Source: SYFT01 sp964471115 (GTDB lineage: Bacteria > Acidobacteriota > Vicinamibacteria > Vicinamibacterales > SCN-69-37). Taken from it: a stretch of 64,000 bases of DNA. The notes below the pieces were generated by a model. It worked only from the letters and a program-made list of their open reading frames with translations. It did not search any database and was not told the origin of the DNA. The stretch is taken from positions 1 to 64,000 of the forward strand of contig CAYYFE010000004.1 of assembly GCA_964471115.1 (NCBI GenBank). The letters run 5' to 3'. A program made the position numbers and the translations under genes. Position 1 is the first letter of the stretch. Each line of letters begins with the position of its first letter. This document shows positions 13,464 to 25,800 of the stretch, piece by piece.

Positions 13464-15608
13464 TCAACAGCCGCCGATGATGGCGCACTTGAGGCGGCGG
13501 AAGTCGAGCCGCTCGATCCACGAACGGCCGCCGTGCAGGGGACAGTAGTCCTCGGGCTCCGTGCCGGCGCGGAAGAACTCCCAGCCCACGCCGGTTGACA
13601 GCTTCTCCTCCGCGCCGCCGAAATCCTCGACGGTCACCAGGTGACATCCGCCGGTGGGCCGCAGCCCGGACCGCAGGCAGACCTGGGTGGTGACGATGTC
13701 GTCGGGCGGGCGAAGCCAGCCGGAATCATGACTGCGCGTGGCGTCACGCATGAACCGCGCCCAGATGGGCACCACCAGCCCCGTCGCGTACCCGTTGGGC
13801 GCGATGGGGCGCGGCTGATCGAACCCCGCCCATACGCCGGTGACCAGTTGCGGCGTGAATCCGATGAACCACGCGTCCCTGTAGTCGTCGGTCGTGCCGG
13901 TTTTGCCGCCGGCCGGCAGGGTGAACCCCTCCGCCCGCGCCCGCGCGCCGGTGCCGCGATTGACGACGTCCGACAACATGTCGGCCATGAGGAACGCCGT
14001 GCTCTCGGACACCGCGCGATGGGATTCGGAGTCGTCCTGCCACAGGACCTGACCGTCGCGGTCTTCGACGCGCCGGATGAAGATCGGCGGATGGACGATC
14101 CCGCCGTTGGCGAACGCGCCATACGCGGTGGTCATGCTGATGAGGGACACTTCGCCCGCGCCGAGCACCAGCGACGGGACCTCCGGCGGCGGCGCCAGGC
14201 CCAGGCGTTGCGCGTAGGCGGACGCGCTGCGAATCCCCACGGTATCGAGCACCCGCACGGCCGCGCGATTGTTCGACACCCGCAGGGCCTCCCGCATGGT
14301 CATCGTCTCGACACCGGCCGTGGCGCCATCGTCGGGCCGCCAGTGGCCGCCCGGGATGCGGTAGGAGTCGTTGAGGCCGGTGAGCAACGTGGCCGGACTG
14401 GCGCCCTGTTCGAGCGCCGCGGCGAAGACGAAGGGTTTGTAGGCCGAGCCGGCTTGCCGCCGCGCGTCGACCGCGCGGTCGAAGGTGCTGTCGTCGAAGT
14501 CGCGTCCGCCCACCAGCGCCCGGACGTGGCCGTTGCGTGGGTCGATCGCCACGAGCGCGCCCTGCAGGTAGTCGGGCCGCCCGCCGTTGTCGCTGACGTC
14601 GGCCTTGACGGGCCCTGAGAATCCGCGGCGCTTCTCTATGGTGGCCAGACCGTTGACCAGCGCGCGCTCAGCCGCGCGCTGCATGGCCGCATCCACCGTG
14701 GTGTACACGCGCAGGCCGCCGTTCCAGACGAGGTCCTCGCCGAAGCGGTCGACCAGTTCGCGCGCGACCCGGTTGCGGAAGTACTCGCCGAAGCGCGGCT
14801 GTCCGAGGTCGCGCCGCAGGTTGACGCGCGCGCGGGCGGCGCGGTCACGTTCGGCCTTCGTGATGGCGCCCACGGCCTCCATGCGGCTCAGCACAATCTC
14901 GCGCCTGGCCAGCGCCTTCTTGAGGTGCGTGGGCGGCGCATAGGCCGACGGCGCCTGGATGAGGCCCACCAGCAACGCGGCTTCGTCGAGGGTCAGCGCC
15001 GACGCGGCCTTGCCGAAATACCCCTGCGCCGCCGCTTCGATGCCGTAGAACCCGCGGCCGAAGTAGATGCGGTTGAGGTACATCTCGAGGATCTCGTCCT
15101 TCGAGTACGTCCATTCCAGCCTCACGGCCAGCACCATCTCACGCGCCTTGCGCCAGAACGACTTGTGGTCGCTCAGGAACGTCTTGCGCGCCAGCTGCTG
15201 CGTGATCGTCGAGCCGCCCTGCGCCAGCTCCCCCTGTTTGAGGTTGGCCAGCGCGGCCCCGGCGATGCGGCGCAGATCGACACCGAAGTGATCGTAGAAG
15301 CGCTCGTCCTCGACGGCCAGCGCCGCGCGAATGACATGCGGCGACACCTCGGCCAGCGGCACGGTCGTCCGTTGTTCCTTGAAGATGCTGAACACCGGCC
15401 GGTCGCGCAGGTCGTGGATCAGGGTGGCCACCGGCATGGCTTCCGCCTGCCGGATGCCGCCCGGGCCTGGCACGACGAAGAAGAGGTTGATGGCGACGAC
15501 CGACACCACCGCCGTGGCCAGCCACGCCGGCCAGGCCCAGCGTCCCAGTCGCTGGTGCCGGACCATGAGCCACTGTCCCAGAGCGTGCACGTGTTGCCGG
15601 ATCGCCAT
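13464..15608 (-). CDS. Class A penicillin-binding protein (PBP1)
   Basis: A 714-residue bifunctional peptidoglycan synthase. A membrane anchor lies at residues 28-48. The GT51 glycosyltransferase domain (about 75-240) has the catalytic Glu100 in 'EDERFYDHFGVD' and 'GGSTITQQLARK' at 131-142. The transpeptidase domain (about 300-620) has S-x-x-K at 'GSAYKP' (Ser388, Lys391), S-x-N at 'VSNNRA' (445-447) and 'KTGTT' (from Lys569). The tail carries four cysteines. All catalytic motifs are intact. It follows the lipoprotein, glnS and ytxJ genes on the same strand, which may be one transcription unit. Confidence 0.93.
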   Translation of the reverse strand: MAIRQHVHALGQWLMVRHQRLGRWAWPAWLATAVVSVVAINLFFVVPGPGGIRQAEAMPVATLIHDLRDRPVFSIFKEQRTTVPLAEVSPHVIRAALAVEDERFYDHFGVDLRRIAGAALANLKQGELAQGGSTITQQLARKTFLSDHKSFWRKAREMVLAVRLEWTYSKDEILEMYLNRIYFGRGFYGIEAAAQGYFGKAASALTLDEAALLVGLIQAPSAYAPPTHLKKALARREIVLSRMEAVGAITKAERDRAARARVNLRRDLGQPRFGEYFRNRVARELVDRFGEDLVWNGGLRVYTTVDAAMQRAAERALVNGLATIEKRRGFSGPVKADVSDNGGRPDYLQGALVAIDPRNGHVRALVGGRDFDDSTFDRAVDARRQAGSAYKPFVFAAALEQGASPATLLTGLNDSYRIPGGHWRPDDGATAGVETMTMREALRVSNNRAAVRVLDTVGIRSASAYAQRLGLAPPPEVPSLVLGAGEVSLISMTTAYGAFANGGIVHPPIFIRRVEDRDGQVLWQDDSESHRAVSESTAFLMADMLSDVVNRGTGARARAEGFTLPAGGKTGTTDDYRDAWFIGFTPQLVTGVWAGFDQPRPIAPNGYATGLVVPIWARFMRDATRSHDSGWLRPPDDIVTTQVCLRSGLRPTGGCHLVTVEDFGGAEEKLSTGVGWEFFRAGTEPEDYCPLHGGRSWIERLDFRRLKCAIIGGC

Positions 15609-15698
15609 CGGAGCTCCCTCAGATCAAGCTTCGTTCCAGATGGCTCACGCCGATTTCAGGCCGGTTTCCGCGCGCCGGCCCGCCGCGACATGTAAGCC

Positions 15699-16097
15699 TT
15701 ACCGTGTGACGCGCAGCGTGACGCGATAGTTGGCCGGGTCGATGGGTTCCGGTGCGAACGGATACGGCGCCAGCGTCTCCACCCCGACCGTATACCCCCG
15801 GATCTCGGTCTCTCGATTCATGGGGTTCAGGACCTGGAGTTCAAAGGCCCGCCGGGTGGAGGCCACCGACGCTTCGAGCGCGATGTAGGCGTCACCCATC
15901 TGGATGCACATGACGTTGGCCGGGCACCGGGTGTCGATGGTGACCCCGATGAACTTCACCGTCAGCGCGCCCACCGACGTCGACTGGCCGGGCGCAAGCG
16001 TGACTTCGGTATTGTCGGGCGACGAGGGAGAGGAGGTACACGCCGTCGAGATGACGGCAACGAGAGCAGCGAACACGAAAGAGGACAGACGTTTCAT
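15699..16097 (-). CDS. Small putative lipoprotein
   Basis: A 132-residue protein with a lipoprotein signal and lipobox ('FAALVAVISTAC', Cys20), a Ser/Pro-rich linker and a beta-rich domain: 'TVKFIGVTIDTRCPANVMCI' with two cysteines, ending 'NYRVTLRVTR'. The 'DxRCPxxVxCxxxGxA' phrase is shared by many small uncharacterised secreted proteins, but function is unknown. It begins 9 nt after glnS ends and is probably co-transcribed with it. Confidence 0.78.
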   Translation of the reverse strand: MKRLSSFVFAALVAVISTACTSSPSSPDNTEVTLAPGQSTSVGALTVKFIGVTIDTRCPANVMCIQMGDAYIALEASVASTRRAFELQVLNPMNRETEIRGYTVGVETLAPYPFAPEPIDPANYRVTLRVTR

Positions 16098-16106
16098 ACG
16101 CAGCCC

Positions 16107-17792
<1,686 letters not shown>

Positions 17793-17816
17793 GCCGTCAA
17801 TTGTACGAGAGGCCGG

Positions 17817-18164
17817 TCAGGCCAGGGCCGTGGCGACCACGTCGGCGGTGACGCGGAAGTGCGAGCCGTGCCAGACCACCGCGCCGTCGCGCAGCACCAG
17901 GACCTGGGGGGATTCGTGGCGGATCCCGAACCGGCGCTCGATCTCCCACGAGAGGTCGCGCGCCCGCTGCACCGTGACCACGCGGATATCGGCCGCTTCA
18001 CCCAGCCGGTCGGCCAGGTCCTGCAGCTCTTCGGCCGCCATCGCACTGGTGCCACAGGTGAGGCTGTGTTTGAAGATCACGACCGGATGATCCGCCGAGG
18101 CGCGGATCGCCTCGTCAAGGTCGGTCGAGGTCTGCAGGGGAACAATCGCCATGACGTGCCGCAT
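17817..18164 (-). CDS. ytxJ: YtxJ-like monothiol thioredoxin-fold protein
   Basis: A 115-residue thioredoxin-fold protein: 'VVIFKHSLTCGTSAMAAEEL', 'IRVVTVQRARDLSWEIERRF' and 'GIRHESPQVLVLRDGAVVWH' match the YtxJ/DUF2847 family. YtxJ has been linked to bacillithiol redox chemistry (reduction of protein-S-bacillithiol disulfides). The active site is C-G-T-S here, with a single Cys. Start could be 18164 or the ATG at 18152. It precedes glnS by 24 nt. The bacillithiol link in this organism is inference. Confidence 0.8.
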   Translation of the reverse strand: MRHVMAIVPLQTSTDLDEAIRASADHPVVIFKHSLTCGTSAMAAEELQDLADRLGEAADIRVVTVQRARDLSWEIERRFGIRHESPQVLVLRDGAVVWHGSHFRVTADVVATALA

Positions 18165-18202
18165 CCGCTCCGATCTTAGCGAGCCCGGGTTACCATGGGA
18201 AG

Positions 18203-18877
18203 GTGACTCCCCGCATGACCGTGACCGTCGCCACCCTGCTGGTGCTGGCCGGAGGCGCCCTTGTGGCCACCGAGCGGCCGGCCGCGGCCGGACCCCGCGC
18301 CGAGGTGCTCGACCTCGCCTTGTCGGCGGCCGCCTGCGCCGAGCGCGCCGGGGAGGTGGCCGATCCGGCCACCTTGACGGTCATCGATTACTCGCTGCCG
18401 TCGACCGAGCCCCGGTTGTGGGTCATCGACCTGCAGACGCGCGCGGTGTTGTTCACCGAGCACGCGGCGCACGGCCGCGGAAGCGGGGAGACCCGGGCCG
18501 CCCGCTTTTCAAACACGCCCGGGTCCAACCAGACCAGCCTCGGCCTGTTCGTCACGGCCGAGTCGTACACCGGGCAGAACGGGTACTCGCTGCGCCTCGA
18601 CGGCCTGGAGCCCGGCATCAATGACCGCGCCCGCGAACGCGCCATCGTCATTCACGGTGCGCCGTATGTGAGCGAGTCGTTCATCAAGCAGACCGGCCGG
18701 CTGGGCCGAAGCCTGGGGTGTCCGGCCGTGCGTGCCTCGGTGGCGCGCGAGCTCATCGATACCGTCAAGGGCGGGCACCTGGTGTTTGCCTACGCCAACG
18801 ATCCCGCGTGGCTGCGGACCTCGGCGTTTCTCGGGTCGTGCGCAGCGGCGGCCCGCGCCTCCAACCCGTCGAGGTAG
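18203..18877 (+). CDS. Murein L,D-transpeptidase catalytic-domain family protein
   Basis: A 224-residue exported protein. After a signal peptide ending near 'AAAG', the domain shows 'RLWVIDLQTRAVLFTEHAAH', 'GRGSGET', 'IVIHGAPYVSESFIKQTGRL' and 'GRSLGCPAV', where the Cys is the predicted nucleophile and the HGA His a partner. This is the 'murein L,D-transpeptidase catalytic domain' (YkuD-like) family that cross-links or trims peptidoglycan. Start is GTG 18203 or, with better spacing to GGAAGG, ATG 18215. A second L,D-transpeptidase follows three bases after its stop. Confidence 0.86.
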   Translation: MTPRMTVTVATLLVLAGGALVATERPAAAGPRAEVLDLALSAAACAERAGEVADPATLTVIDYSLPSTEPRLWVIDLQTRAVLFTEHAAHGRGSGETRAARFSNTPGSNQTSLGLFVTAESYTGQNGYSLRLDGLEPGINDRARERAIVIHGAPYVSESFIKQTGRLGRSLGCPAVRASVARELIDTVKGGHLVFAYANDPAWLRTSAFLGSCAAAARASNPSR

Positions 18878-18880
18878 GCC

Positions 18881-20011
18881 GTGCGCGCGGCGCTGGCGTG
18901 GCTGGGGCTCACGATGGTGCTGGCCGTCCAGCCGCCGGCCGAGGCGCCCCAGCTGGCGCGACTGCGCGAGGCCGCTGCCGAGTACGAACGCATCGTCAAC
19001 GCGTTGACATGGACGCCGCTGACCCTGCCGGCCCGGGTCATCCGGCCCGGTGACGAGCTGCCGGAAGCCGGCATCCTGCATGTACGGCTCATCGCGTTGG
19101 GCGACCTGCCTCCCCAGACGAAGCCGCCGGAGGTGCTTCGACTCACCGAGACACTGTCGGAGGGGCTGCGCCGGTTCCAGTCGCGGCACGGTCTGGCGGT
19201 TGATGGTGTGCTGGGGCCGGCGACGACGGCCGCGCTGGCGGTGACTCCTCGACAGCGCCTGGCCCAGATTCGCGATTCGATCGCCCGCCTCTCGACGATG
19301 GATCTGGCCGACGGACGGTCCACCGTGCTGGTCAACGTCCCGATGTTCCATCTGTGGGCGTGGAACGGCGCGCCATGGACGCAGCCGGCCGCGGTCGAGA
19401 TGCGCGTCATCACGGGCGCGCCCGTGACGCCGACGCCCACGTTCGAGGCCACCTTCGACTCGATCACCTTCCGGCCGTTCTGGAACGTGCCGACCTCGAT
19501 CGCGGTGAAGGAGCTGCGTCCCCGCATCCGTCGCGATCCGGCGTACCTGGCCCGGCATCACTACGAGCTGGTGTCGGCGCAGGGCCAGGTGGTGCCGCCC
19601 AGCGGGGACGCGCTGGCGCGGGTGGGGACGGGCGACGTGCGCATCCGGCAGCGCCCCGGCGACGACAACTCACTGGGATTGATTCGATTCGACGCGCGGA
19701 ATCCCCACGGCGTGTTCCTGCACGACACGCCGTCGCGCGCGTTGTTCGCGCGTCCCCGGCGCGCGTTCAGTCATGGGTGCATCCGCCTCGAGCGTCCGGC
19801 GGCGCTTGCCGAATGGGCGCTCGCCGATCCGGCGTGGGATGCGGCCGCCATCGAGACCGCCACCAAGGGGGAGGATAATCGTCAGGTGCCGATCGGCCGG
19901 GCGATCCGGCTGCTTGTCGTGTCTGTGCCGGCGCTCGTCACCGATGATGGGTCGCTCTGGTTTGCCGACGCAACAGCGCGTCCCTCACCGGCTCAGGATA
20001 TCGGGTGTTGA
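18881..20011 (+). CDS. L,D-transpeptidase with peptidoglycan-binding domain (YcbB/LdtD-like)
   Basis: A 376-residue exported enzyme. A signal-like N-terminus is followed by a peptidoglycan-binding_1 domain (about 75-115: 'GLRRFQSRHGLAVDGVLGPA'). The YkuD catalytic domain has 'GVFLHDTPSRALFARPRRAF' followed directly by 'SHGCIRLERPAALAEW', where the SHGC Cys is the nucleophile. The architecture resembles LdtD, which makes meso-DAP-meso-DAP cross-links. It is in tandem with the smaller L,D-transpeptidase upstream, so both probably act on the same wall layer. GTG start. Confidence 0.88.
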   Translation: MRAALAWLGLTMVLAVQPPAEAPQLARLREAAAEYERIVNALTWTPLTLPARVIRPGDELPEAGILHVRLIALGDLPPQTKPPEVLRLTETLSEGLRRFQSRHGLAVDGVLGPATTAALAVTPRQRLAQIRDSIARLSTMDLADGRSTVLVNVPMFHLWAWNGAPWTQPAAVEMRVITGAPVTPTPTFEATFDSITFRPFWNVPTSIAVKELRPRIRRDPAYLARHHYELVSAQGQVVPPSGDALARVGTGDVRIRQRPGDDNSLGLIRFDARNPHGVFLHDTPSRALFARPRRAFSHGCIRLERPAALAEWALADPAWDAAAIETATKGEDNRQVPIGRAIRLLVVSVPALVTDDGSLWFADATARPSPAQDIGC

Positions 20012-20020
20012 CCATCGCCT

Positions 20021-21079
20021 ATGACGACACGACGTCTTGCGGTCTTTGAGCGCTATCTCAGTCTGTGGGTCGCGCTGTGCATGGTGGCCGGCGTGGGGCT
20101 GGGCGTCGCGGCGCCCGGACTGATGTCGCACCTGCGCGGCCTCGAGTTCGCCGAGGGCAGCCAGATCAACGCGCCGATTGCCGTCCTCATCTGGCTGATG
20201 ATCACGCCGATGATGATGAAGGTCGACTTCGGCGCCATCCGCCAGGTCGGCCGTAAACCGCGCGGGTTGTTCATCACGCTGTTTGTGAACTGGCTGGTCA
20301 AGCCGTTTTCGATGGCGCTCATCGCCTGGGTGTTCTTCCGGGTCGTGTTCAGCCCCTGGATTCCGCCGGCGGACGCCGATCAATACATCGCGGGCCTCAT
20401 CATTCTGGCGGCGGCGCCCTGCACGGCGATGGTGTTCGTCTGGAGCCACCTGTCGGACGGCGATCCGGCGTACACGCTGGTGCAGGTCTCGGTCAACGAC
20501 CTGATCATGCTGATTCTGTTCGCGCCGATCGTCCGCCTGCTCGTGGCCGGCGCGTCGTCGCTGCACGTGCCGTTCGAGGTGCTGCTGTACTCGGTGCTGG
20601 TGTTCATCGTGATCCCGCTGGCCGCCAGCGTGTTGTTGCGCGGGTGGCTCGTGCGGTCGCGCGGCCGCGAGTGGTTCGAACAGACGATGCTGCCGCGGTT
20701 CGCGCCGGTGAGCATGCTGGCGCTGCTGGCCACGCTGGTGCTGATCTTCGGATTCCAGGCCGGCAACATCCTGGGCAAAACGCTGCACGTGGCGCTCATC
20801 GCCGTGCCGATCCTGATTCAGGTGTACTTCAATTCCTCGCTGACGTACGGCCTCATGAAGTGGTTCGGCGTGGAATACGCGGTGGCCGCTCCCGGCGCGT
20901 TGATCGGCGCCAGCAACTTCTTCGAGCTGGCGGTGGCGACGGCCATCGCGCTGTTTGGTCCCGAGTCCGGCGCCGCGCTGGCCACCGTCGTCGGCGTCCT
21001 CATCGAAGTGCCGGTGATGTTGTCGGTGTGCGCCGTGTGTGTGCGGACGCGGCACTGGTTTCCGGCCGCGACCCCCTGA
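20021..21079 (+). CDS. arsB: ACR3-family arsenite efflux transporter
   Basis: A 352-residue inner-membrane protein with ten predicted helices. The ACR3 signature 'AAPCTAMVFVWSHLSDGDPA' contains the conserved Cys used for As(III). Further matches are 'VNDLIMLILFAPIVRLLV' and 'GASNFFELAVATAIALFG'. It exports arsenite using the proton gradient. No arsR or arsC gene is adjacent, so it may be an orphan efflux pump. It starts 9 bases after the L,D-transpeptidase stop. Confidence 0.92.
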   Translation: MTTRRLAVFERYLSLWVALCMVAGVGLGVAAPGLMSHLRGLEFAEGSQINAPIAVLIWLMITPMMMKVDFGAIRQVGRKPRGLFITLFVNWLVKPFSMALIAWVFFRVVFSPWIPPADADQYIAGLIILAAAPCTAMVFVWSHLSDGDPAYTLVQVSVNDLIMLILFAPIVRLLVAGASSLHVPFEVLLYSVLVFIVIPLAASVLLRGWLVRSRGREWFEQTMLPRFAPVSMLALLATLVLIFGFQAGNILGKTLHVALIAVPILIQVYFNSSLTYGLMKWFGVEYAVAAPGALIGASNFFELAVATAIALFGPESGAALATVVGVLIEVPVMLSVCAVCVRTRHWFPAATP

Positions 21080-21139
21080 CCGATCGCCCGCGGGCCGGGC
21101 CGGATCGTGGTAGCGTCTCAGGCCTCACAGGGGGCAGCG

Positions 21140-22837
21140 ATGATGACCAGCGGGCCGGACCGGCGGCAGTTCGTCGCCGCGTTGGCGACACTTGGGATCG
21201 GGTCCGAGGCCTTTGCACAAGCGCTCCTCGCGCAGGCGTCTCAGGCGCCCTCGTCCCGCGTGACCCCGGCAATGGTGCGCGAGGCCGTCCGCCTGGCGGG
21301 TCTCACGTACAGCGACGCCGAACAACAGGGGATGGTGGCATCGCTCAATCGGATCCTGTCGCGCGCCGAAAGTCTCCATCAGGCGCCGCCTGACAACGAC
21401 GTGCCGTCGCCGCTGCTCTTCAACCCGAGGGTGCCTGGGTTTCCGGTGGACCTGCCGGCCCGGGTGCATCGTCCGGCCGTGCCGAGCCGCCAGCGCCGGC
21501 CGGCGAATCTGGAGGACCTCGCGTTCCACTCCGTGACGCAGCTGGCCGACCTGATCCGCCGGCGCCTGGTGTCGTCGGTGGAACTGACCGAGCTGTATCT
21601 GGGCCGGCTGGAACGATTCAATCCTCTGCTGAACTGCGTCGTGAACGTGACGGCCGACCGCGCCAGGGCACAGGCGCGGGAGCTGGACCGTGAGCTCGCG
21701 CGCGGACACTATCGCGGACTGCTGCATGGCATCCCCTGGGGCGTGAAGGACATCGTGGCCGCCCGCGGCGCACCCACCACGTGGGGCGCGGCGCCGTTCG
21801 AGCGGCGAGTCATCGATGAGGACGCGGAGGTCGTGCAGCGCCTGACCCGCGCCGGCGCCGTACTCGTGGCGAAGCTCACCACCGGCGAGCTGGCGTTTGG
21901 CGATCAGTGGTTCGGCGGTCGCACCAATAATCCCTGGGATCCCACGCAGGGGTCGAGCGGATCGTCGGCGGGATCCGGCGCGGCGGTGGCTGCCGGCCTG
22001 GTCGGCTTCGCGATCGGCACCGATACCGGCGGGTCAATCCTGTCACCCGCGGTGCGGTGCGGCGTGGCCGGGCTGCGCCCGACCTTCGGCCGTGTCAGTC
22101 GACGCGGCGTCATGGCCGCCGGCTGGACCCTCGACAAGGTCGGTCCCATGTGCCGGACGGTGGAAGACTGCGCCATCGTCCTGCACGCCATTGCCGGTCC
22201 TGACGGGTACGACCTGTCGGTGCCCGAGGGGTTGCCCTTCGCGTGGGACAGCCGCGAATCGGCCCGGGGCAAGGTGGTGGGCGTGGTGGAGGGCATGCTC
22301 GAGCGGGAGAAGGACCCGGCCGTACGCGCCAACAACACCCGCGCCCTTGACGCGTTGCGCGCGGCGGGCGCGGACATCCGCACGGTCGAGGTGCCGACGA
22401 GCGACCTCACCTACTTCCTCGAGTACACCGAACGCGCCGCCGGATTCGAAACGCTGGTCTCGACGGGCGCCGATGCCGGCCTGCGGGCGCAGCGGGTCCG
22501 CAACGACCTGCGCGCGTACCACCTGGTCACCGCTGTCGATTACCTCCAGGCAAGCCGTGTGCGGCTGACACTCATGGAGGCGTACGCGCGTGCCACACGC
22601 GGTGTTGACGTGATGGTGGCGGGGCCGGTGACGCTGGATTCCACCAGTCTGAATCCCATCACCAGTCTGACGGGTCACCCGGCGGTGGCGGTGCCGACGG
22701 GGTTCCGGGACAACGGCACGCCCACCGGCTTCACCCTGGCCGGGCGGCTGTACGACGAGGCGGGACTCCTGGTGATGGCACGCGCGATCGAAGCGGCCAC
22801 GGGCCTGGGCGGGCGGCGCCCGGCGCTTGCCGGCTGA
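21140..22837 (+). CDS. Amidase (amidase-signature family), exported
   Basis: A 565-residue amidase-signature enzyme with a Ser-cis-Ser-Lys triad: Lys in 'GIPWGVKDIVAARGAPTTWG', the glycine/serine core 'GSSGSSAGSGAAVAAGLVGF' and the nucleophile region 'IGTDTGGSILSP'. The first 35 residues ('DRRQFVAALATLGIGSEAFA') look like an RR-containing, possibly Tat, signal. It hydrolyses amides. Substrate is unknown and a GatA role is unlikely because of the export signal. ATG 21140 follows CAGGGGG; the earlier GTG at 21107 is less likely. Confidence 0.87.
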   Translation: MMTSGPDRRQFVAALATLGIGSEAFAQALLAQASQAPSSRVTPAMVREAVRLAGLTYSDAEQQGMVASLNRILSRAESLHQAPPDNDVPSPLLFNPRVPGFPVDLPARVHRPAVPSRQRRPANLEDLAFHSVTQLADLIRRRLVSSVELTELYLGRLERFNPLLNCVVNVTADRARAQARELDRELARGHYRGLLHGIPWGVKDIVAARGAPTTWGAAPFERRVIDEDAEVVQRLTRAGAVLVAKLTTGELAFGDQWFGGRTNNPWDPTQGSSGSSAGSGAAVAAGLVGFAIGTDTGGSILSPAVRCGVAGLRPTFGRVSRRGVMAAGWTLDKVGPMCRTVEDCAIVLHAIAGPDGYDLSVPEGLPFAWDSRESARGKVVGVVEGMLEREKDPAVRANNTRALDALRAAGADIRTVEVPTSDLTYFLEYTERAAGFETLVSTGADAGLRAQRVRNDLRAYHLVTAVDYLQASRVRLTLMEAYARATRGVDVMVAGPVTLDSTSLNPITSLTGHPAVAVPTGFRDNGTPTGFTLAGRLYDEAGLLVMARAIEAATGLGGRRPALAG

Positions 22838-22857
22838 CGCGTGTCACCCGGCCGTGC

Positions 22858-25800
22858 TCAGGCGGCCGGCGTGGGCTCTGCCGGGAAGGTGATGACGAAC
22901 GCCGTCCCCCGCCCGACTGCGGTGTCCACCACGATCGTGCCGTGCACCTGTTTGACGATGCCGAAGACCGTCGCCAGGCCGAGTCCGGTGCCTCGGCCGA
23001 CCTCTTTCGTCGTAAAGAAGGGCTCGAAGATGCGCGCGCGTACTTCGTCGGTCATGCCCGTGCCGGTGTCGCGCACGGTGAGTTCGACCCCCGCCGGCAC
23101 CCGGCGGACGCTGATGTGCAGCGTGCCGCCGCCCGGCATCGCGTCGCGGGCGTTCACGGCGAGGTTCAGGATGACCTGCTCCAGTTGCCCCGGGTCGATG
23201 ACCACCGCCGGCAACTGGGCATCGACCTCGATCGTCAACGCCACGTCCGCGCCCAGCAGCCGGCGCAACATGTCCGCGGTGGCCTGCACCTGCCGGCCGA
23301 CATCGAGCGCCACCGGCGACACCACCTGCCGCCGGCTGAACGCCAGCAGTTGTTTCGTCAGCTGAGCCGCGCGCGCGCCGGCCTCCAGGATGCTGTCGAG
23401 GTCCGCGCGCAGCGGGCTGCCCTCGGGCAGCTCCGTCCGCGCCAGATCCGCCGTGCCGTTGATGACCGTCAGCAGATTGTTGAAGTCGTGCGCGATGCCG
23501 CCGGCCAGCCGCCCGACCACTTCCATCTTCTGTGACTGGAGGTACTGGGCCTGGAGCTGCTTCTGCTCGGTGACGTCGAGAATGGTCGACATCAGCAGGG
23601 CGCGGCCGCGCACCGTGACGCTGCTCGACAGCACCTCGACATCAATCAACCGGCCTGACGCGGTTCGATGCCGGAACTCGAATCGGGTCTGCCCTTCCTG
23701 GGTCGCCTTGGCCATGGCTTCCCGGATGGTCGCCTCCGTGGCCGTGTTGATCTCGGCCACCGGCTTTCCGACCAGCTCCTCCGCGGGCCAGCCGTACAGC
23801 GCCACGGCCGCCGCGTTGGCCTCGACGATCCGCTGCGTGGCCGGATCGACCAGCAGCCGCGCGAGACGCCCCTCCGAGAAGAGCTTGCGGTACAGCTCCT
23901 CGTTCTCCTGCACCCGGATCTCGGCATCCCTGCGCCGGGCGTCCCGCTCGAACGCCTCGAGGGCGAAGCTGATGTTGGCGCCCATTTCCACCAGCAGCCG
24001 CCGGCTGTCGTCGTCAAACGTGTCCTGCGACGTGCCGTACACGGTCAACGCGCCGATCGGCCGGCCGTCCCGGGTGAGCGGAATCGCTCCGGAGGCGGCC
24101 CATCCGTACGGCTTGCCACGTTCGCTCCATGGGGCGGTGGCCTGGTCGCGCGCAAAGTCCGCGCTCCATCGCGGTTGACCTTCTCGAATGGCCCGGCCCG
24201 TCGGTCCGCGACCCAGCGGGCTGCTCTCGTCCACCGAGATCTCGATGCCGTCGAGGTACTCCGTCCCCCGTCCGAACGCCGCCACCGGACGCACCCGCCT
24301 GGTGTCTTCATCCACCAGCCCGACCCAGGCCATGGCCAGGCCGCCGTTGGTCACGGCGACTTCACAGACATGCGCGAACAACTCGGCCGGCGTCGTGCAG
24401 CGGATGATCGCTTCGTTACACAGGCTCTGCGCGGAGTACAGCTGAGCCAGCCGCTGCGCTCGCCGCTCTTCCACCTGGCGCGCGATCTCCAGCGACGTAC
24501 GCTGCCGCTGCCAGACATAGGCCAGGCTCATGCCGAGACCAAACAGCAGCAGACCCGCGCCGGTGACGACCTGCCGGAGGCGGACCCATAACGTGCCATC
24601 GAGTTCATGCCGGTCCACCAGCGTCACCAGCGACCACGGCGACTCCGGCACACGCCGCAGGACACCGATGGCCGGGGCGCCGTGATAGTCGAGGCCCTCG
24701 GCGGGGCCTTCATGTCCGAGCGCGGCCTGACTCGCGATCCACCGGGTGTCGGCCACCGGGGTGCGATGCCGCATCGCGCCACCCGCGGCGAACCGTGGCG
24801 TGGTCAACAGCACGACATCGTCGCCGTCGCGACGCACGAGCATCGTTTCTCCCGTGGCGCTCGAGTTGGGCCAGCCCTCGACGAACGGCGCCAGCACGTG
24901 CGCTGGATTCACACCCAACACCACGGCGCCGGCCCAGGCGCCCGGGGCATCGGTGCTGGGGATCGGGATCACCACCGCCAGCCGCGACAGAGCGTTCTGG
25001 TCATCCAGGTGAAAGTCGACCAGCTGGACGACGCCGAGCTCCAGCGCTCGACGGACGCCCTCCCCGACCGCGCCCGAGGTCTGCGACGGTGCGGTCAGCG
25101 CCGTCAGGCGGACACCGCCGGCGGGATCCACGATGTACGCGGCGTCATAGTCCGGATAGGACGCGTAACCCTCGAGCCAGCGCCGCAGGACGCCGCCGCT
25201 CGCGTCGTCGCCGCGGCTCAGGTGGGTGGTCACCAGTGACGCGAATGCGGGATTGCGCCAGAGTGTGGCGCCGTCGGCCAGGCGCTCGCGCCTCCACACC
25301 GACACCTGCGCCACCTTGAGGCGCGAGATCGCATCGAGTTCCTGTTCGGCGTGGTGCCGGAGTTCACGCTCCTCGTTCAGGTAATACGCATAACTGCCCG
25401 ACACGGTGGCCGCGGCGACCGCGAGGGCAATGGCGACGAAGACCGCGCGTGCGCGCCCCTGAGAGACGACCGCGCGCATCACCCGGCGCTCACGCTGCGT
25501 CTGCTGCGTCAACGCCAATCCCAGGGCGCAGATGAGCAGACTGGTGTTGAACGCGGGAGGAATGAAGACCCCGCGCGACAGCAGCGGCACGCCGAAGATG
25601 TTGAGCAGGACGAACACGAAGCCGCCGACCGCCAGGAACGCCGCCAGCCCGGCGCTGAGGACGGTGGTCCAGAGCCACCGGCCGTGGCAGGCGATGAGCG
25701 CCAGCGCCACGCTTGCCGCGACGAACGCCGCGGCCGTCACGGGCGAGATGAATCCGACCGGCGCGTTCGCGACCTGGCCGCTGATGGAGAGGCCGAGATG

